Of a DNA stretch of 15,893 nt, positions 13,801-15,893 are shown one piece after another. A program made the translations under genes and the position numbers. The stretch is from Opitutales bacterium (GTDB taxonomy: Bacteria; Verrucomicrobiota; Verrucomicrobiia; Opitutales; Oceanipulchritudinaceae). How positions within the stretch are numbered: position 1 is the first letter of the stretch; each line of letters opens with the position of its first letter. The stretch covers positions 1 to 15,893 of the forward strand of contig SKLD01000360.1 of NCBI GenBank assembly GCA_007123395.1, written 5' to 3'. The notes below the pieces were generated by a model. It searched no databases and had not been told where the DNA came from. It was given only the letters and a program-made list of their open reading frames with translations.

Positions 13801-14664
13801 ATCAAAGCCAAGGGAGCGAATCTCGATCTCGTGCGCCGCGACGACATGCTTATTCGCGCTGATGTGGACCTGCGCATTGGCAAAGACTCCGCCGATGCCG
13901 CGCCGCGTATCGAGGGTATGGTGACAATGCGCAACAGCCTGTTTCTGCAGGATTTCCGCGACATTATGCGACCGGGAGCGGCCGGTGTGGAGACGCGCCC
14001 GCCCTACTTCAGTGTGGGACAGGCGCCCTTTGACGAGTGGGAGCTGGAGGTGACGTTGACCGGCGAGGACTTTCTCCGTATCCAGTCCACGCTCCTGCGC
14101 GGGCGGGTGAGCGCGGACTTTCAACTCGGCGGGACGTTGGGTGAACCGCTTGCCATCGGCGACGCCCGGCTCACCAACGCCGCCGTTCTCTTTCCCTTCG
14201 GACGGATCGATCTCACCACGGCGGAGGCATTCATCACGCTGGACCAACCGCATACGCTCCAGCTCTTCGCGCAGGGTTCGGGCTACACTTTCGGGTACAC
14301 TGTAAACATGTTGCTGCGAGGAACAGCGGCGCGGCCTGTGCTGGAACTGAACTCGGTTCCTCCGCTCGGGCAGGAGGCGATTCTTATGCTCCTTGCCACC
14401 GGTGCGGTGCCTGATCAAGATGGCGATCTCGGCTCGCGCTCGGGAAGAGTCGCACTGTATTTCGGTCAGGACCTGTTTTCACTTATTTTCGCGGGGGAAG
14501 GGGGCGGGAACCTCCGCTTCCGAACCGGTGAGTCCGCGTCGCAGTTCGGCGCGGAGGCCACCGGTATTGAATATATCATCAGCGACCGCTATTCCGTGAT
14601 CGGCGAATACAACGAGTTCGAAAATTACAGCATCGATTTCAAGTGGAGGGTGTTCCGCCGATGA
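10873..14664 (+). CDS. tamB: TamB (translocation and assembly module, DUF490; AsmA-like bridge protein)
   Basis: A 1263-residue protein, almost exactly the length of E. coli TamB (1259). A basic N-terminus and one membrane helix (about 14-35, RAALWLFAGSLVLLLAVVLT) anchor it in the inner membrane. A long, repetitive beta-rich region follows, expected to form the hydrophobic groove that spans the periplasm and carries phospholipid or helps outer-membrane protein insertion. The C-terminal DUF490 region (about 885-1263) contains LGGTLGEPLAIGDARLTN, the signature NSVPPLGQEAILMLLATG and a terminal beta segment ending KWRVFRR. The ATG at 10873 opens the membrane anchor. Its stop overlaps the start of the Omp85-type gene by four bases (ATGA), which points to translational coupling and to a shared Tam complex. 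The 178 bases upstream contain no clear promoter. Confidence 0.93.
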   Translation: MKPSGTKRTWGRRLLRAALWLFAGSLVLLLAVVLTHPWWLAAVIGHVLAREGVEVREANVRGYGAIEWSGLSWEFEGNRIEADRIAVALPLTWLVTLYTGRPPAPPVLGEALVWLEDWSLDVDTAERKRPDDPSPEVDLPDLAREIRGILETVRRVMPVAVAKRGVVRAAPMEWTIAEASWRDGVFNLEGGEKTLPGLVKLSAEAVLLEEGIALRARSLDDSWPWSIDASVETRADRLDARGRAELDGLAVDGTVAWEAGGWVPGEAELTVRGERIPEALGQHVRDWRLRVLDAEAAWSAPDAWTFAGSGEGEWHEPESGEWIRWSGEAEASGDLESVRVEAASVDLPFLLADLSAPARFRFADFSLAEPVIIDVVADLSRLPLHPLDAAFEGNVSLDPAEEGGVWIDAAGTLAGRWESEDAAADISLRGFVDASRAQAERLDLILPRGTRVEASGGYVFAEARVDRAEASFVLEREDLEPFFAWAAELPARIEGGAKADGVWPDTVHEGSVRSADVAVPAMHPFDAELRWSGEGAARLAAAVKLRREAHRLAAEADIRMEEGRFRAAVGALYAEDGTGQRVFDVAPEPGLVVETVIGGESAWRVDWSAFAADLYSETLGGGLAASESGWFAAEGFTVNGFRAESIDPAWVTAWVNVELPEVYGRSVVLDATTGTSGRIEGTGTLDAEGVRGGERFGTGLYFALSGTGLHVEDATVFRGGNEVFRAEGSLPLDLYWRDGSFAADFDRQRELDILLRVDGRSEVADLLATYAATEVDEPDLRLRLRGTLLAPKGRFEAAAGRIAFTPPETEEAFVVRDLRLRVDLEDDRARIEEAAFVLPGVRQPARLTGSVEGIAWDAALAGEFDALTRRLRGELDLDAFPFAALAGLLPDIFEPRGSVAGGFRLSPGMKMHGEASVRGLSLRPFEDGSTLRDIDADVSLDGTVLKFRDVSALWNGRAVTITGEADISTLPDPLFSIKAKGANLDLVRRDDMLIRADVDLRIGKDSADAAPRIEGMVTMRNSLFLQDFRDIMRPGAAGVETRPPYFSVGQAPFDEWELEVTLTGEDFLRIQSTLLRGRVSADFQLGGTLGEPLAIGDARLTNAAVLFPFGRIDLTTAEAFITLDQPHTLQLFAQGSGYTFGYTVNMLLRGTAARPVLELNSVPPLGQEAILMLLATGAVPDQDGDLGSRSGRVALYFGQDLFSLIFAGEGGGNLRFRTGESASQFGAEATGIEYIISDRYSVIGEYNEFENYSIDFKWRVFRR

Positions 14665-15893
14665 GAAGCGCGCGGAGAGCGGAGATTCCTGTCCGCGCTG
14701 TTTTCGGCAGACGTTTTGGTGTCCTTTTATCATGGATACTCGTTTTACTGCTGGCTGCCGAACCTTTGGCGGCGAAGACGGTGGAGGTGCGCGGGCACGG
14801 TCTCTTCGAGAACCTGCGAATGCGCAATTTTCTTCGCCAAATCGACATCGACCCGGACGCTGAGACATTTGCACCGGGATTTGTCGAAGACGGTTTTTTT
14901 CTCATCAACGCGCAGTTGCGGCGCGCAGGTTATCTTGACCCGACGATTCGCGCGCGCTTTGTCACGGAAGACGGTGTGGAGGGTGAAAGCGCGTGGGCGA
15001 GGCGGCGCAGCGAAGAGCTGCCGGATGTGCCGCTGCGTTCGGTAAGGTTCGAGATTGAACGGGGCGTGCTGCACTACTTTGAATCCGTCGAGATCGAGGG
15101 GCTATCGGTGGTTCCCGGGCGGGAGGCTGTCGGTTTCTTCCATCCGTCCGGGTTCCTCATCGACCGCAGGGCGTTCCGCGTTTACTCACCGGACCGACTG
15201 GCGCGGGGACAGAATAATCTCGTGCGGCGATTACAGGTGCTTGGATACCGCGAGGCTTCGGTGGAGGTAATATCGCTCGATATCGACGGGGAGAGCGGGG
15301 CAGTACGTCTGGCGCTGCGGGTTTCGGAGGGACCTCGATACCGTGTGCGGCATGTGCGCGAGCGGCTTTCGGCGACTGTGGAGAATGTCGGTCTTGCGGC
15401 GGAGACGATCGTGTCCACGCGGGAAAAGGATATCGTCTTTTCGGCTGACTTGGAGCGCGATTTTGCGACGGAGACACGCAACCGTTTCTTTTCCATGGGT
15501 TATCCGGACACAACGGTGCGCAGCGGCTTTGAGATTGTGGACAAGGTGGACGGCGAGACTTTGGTGGATGTGCGCCTTGTTGTGAACCCCGGTGCCCGCG
15601 CGCGCTTCGGCGAGGCGGCGTTTGACGGTCTGGAGTTGACGCGCGAGCGCTATGCGCGGTCTCTCCTCGATCTCGAGGAGGGCGACTGGCTGGACCGCGT
15701 CGCCTTGGAGGAGGCGCGCTTCCGGCTTGCGCGGCTCGGTGTCTTCAGTGATGTGCAGTATGCCATCGAACCAGAGAGCGAGGGCGTGCGTGATGTGCGG
15801 TTTTCCATAGAGGAGGATGCCCGCCACGAGTTCAGCGTCATTGGGGGGTGGGGCAGTTATGAACGCTTGCGCGCGGGTTTTGAGTATTCAAGA
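14661..15893 (+). CDS. Omp85-superfamily outer membrane assembly protein (TamA/BamA-like), 3'-truncated by the window edge
   Basis: The frame opens at the ATG at 14661 (GGAGG lies 11 bases upstream, a rare good Shine-Dalgarno sequence in this window) and runs 411 codons to the right edge without a stop. A signal peptide has a basic head, the hydrophobic core VLLSWILVLLLA and a likely cut after AEPLAA (residue 38). POTRA-like repeats follow, with the recurring pattern of a 'LxxLGY/F' helix end: QLRRAGYLD (85-93), RRLQVLGYREASV (189-201), RFFSMGYPDTTV (275-286) and RFRLARLGVFSDVQY (353-367). I count about four. The sequence then enters the barrel at GGWGSYERLRAGFEYSR (395-411), like the first strand of TamA. 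TamA and TamB work together in outer-membrane assembly, and the overlap with tamB supports TamA over BamA. The barrel itself is outside the window. Confidence 0.9.
   Translation, partial: MRSARRAEIPVRAVFGRRFGVLLSWILVLLLAAEPLAAKTVEVRGHGLFENLRMRNFLRQIDIDPDAETFAPGFVEDGFFLINAQLRRAGYLDPTIRARFVTEDGVEGESAWARRRSEELPDVPLRSVRFEIERGVLHYFESVEIEGLSVVPGREAVGFFHPSGFLIDRRAFRVYSPDRLARGQNNLVRRLQVLGYREASVEVISLDIDGESGAVRLALRVSEGPRYRVRHVRERLSATVENVGLAAETIVSTREKDIVFSADLERDFATETRNRFFSMGYPDTTVRSGFEIVDKVDGETLVDVRLVVNPGARARFGEAAFDGLELTRERYARSLLDLEEGDWLDRVALEEARFRLARLGVFSDVQYAIEPESEGVRDVRFSIEEDARHEFSVIGGWGSYERLRAGFEYSR

Noticed and set aside
12588..13964. A 458-codon minus-strand frame inside tamB
   Set aside because: Arg/Ser-rich low-complexity product antisense to a well-supported TamB gene.

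Overview
The window is GC-rich, densely coded chromosomal DNA from a diderm bacterium. It has a TamB/Omp85 envelope-assembly operon, a lipoprotein and two tRNA genes with encoded CCA ends. The overall character (high GC, few strong Shine-Dalgarno sites, the type of REP-associated transposase, and a membrane-protein/coiled-coil gene pair) suggests the PVC group, most likely an Opitutales-like verrucomicrobium. That placement is an inference from remembered family resemblance, not a measured result.

Layout. Positions 1-917 hold the 3' part of a REP-associated tyrosine transposase that enters from the left edge; a REP-like imperfect hairpin lies 48 bases after its stop. A tRNA-Gln(UUG) gene (1307-1380) then faces a minus-strand cluster of three genes: a Cys-less DapF homologue (3292-2429), a small lipoprotein (2380-2018) and an MnmM/YtqB-type tRNA methyltransferase (1947-1366). 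The last codons of the methyltransferase are the antisense of the tRNA acceptor end. An AT-rich intergenic island (about 3330-3430) separates the dapF-like gene from tRNA-Gly(GCC) (3597-3672), which has a textbook terminator. A second minus-strand cluster follows: peptide deformylase (5732-5154), a sugar phosphate isomerase/epimerase-like TIM-barrel protein (5087-4317), a strong terminator, and a short Fur-family regulator (4218-3838) that starts only 16 bases beyond the terminator T-run.

From 5849 onward everything is on the plus strand. The most interesting part is the two-gene unit 5849-9029. The first protein has a six-helix topology whose last three helices read like ExbB/TolQ/MotA, with both channel threonines kept. 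The second has one N-terminal membrane helix with a buried Asp, as in ExbD/TolR/MotB, then a coiled coil of about 215 residues and a C-terminal domain that resembles a trypsin fold without catalytic residues. I read this as an undescribed stator-like, ion-driven envelope complex. After a 317-base gap with a good promoter come a DUF420 membrane protein (9347-9886) and an M14 zinc carboxypeptidase-like enzyme (9909-10694). The window ends with tamB (10873-14664) overlapping by four bases an Omp85/TamA-like gene (14661 to the right edge).

The dapF-like gene lacks both catalytic cysteines (Ser76 and Ser222 instead), so its annotation as diaminopimelate epimerase is doubtful. The methyltransferase next to tRNA-Gln(UUG) is predicted to modify U34 of exactly that tRNA class.
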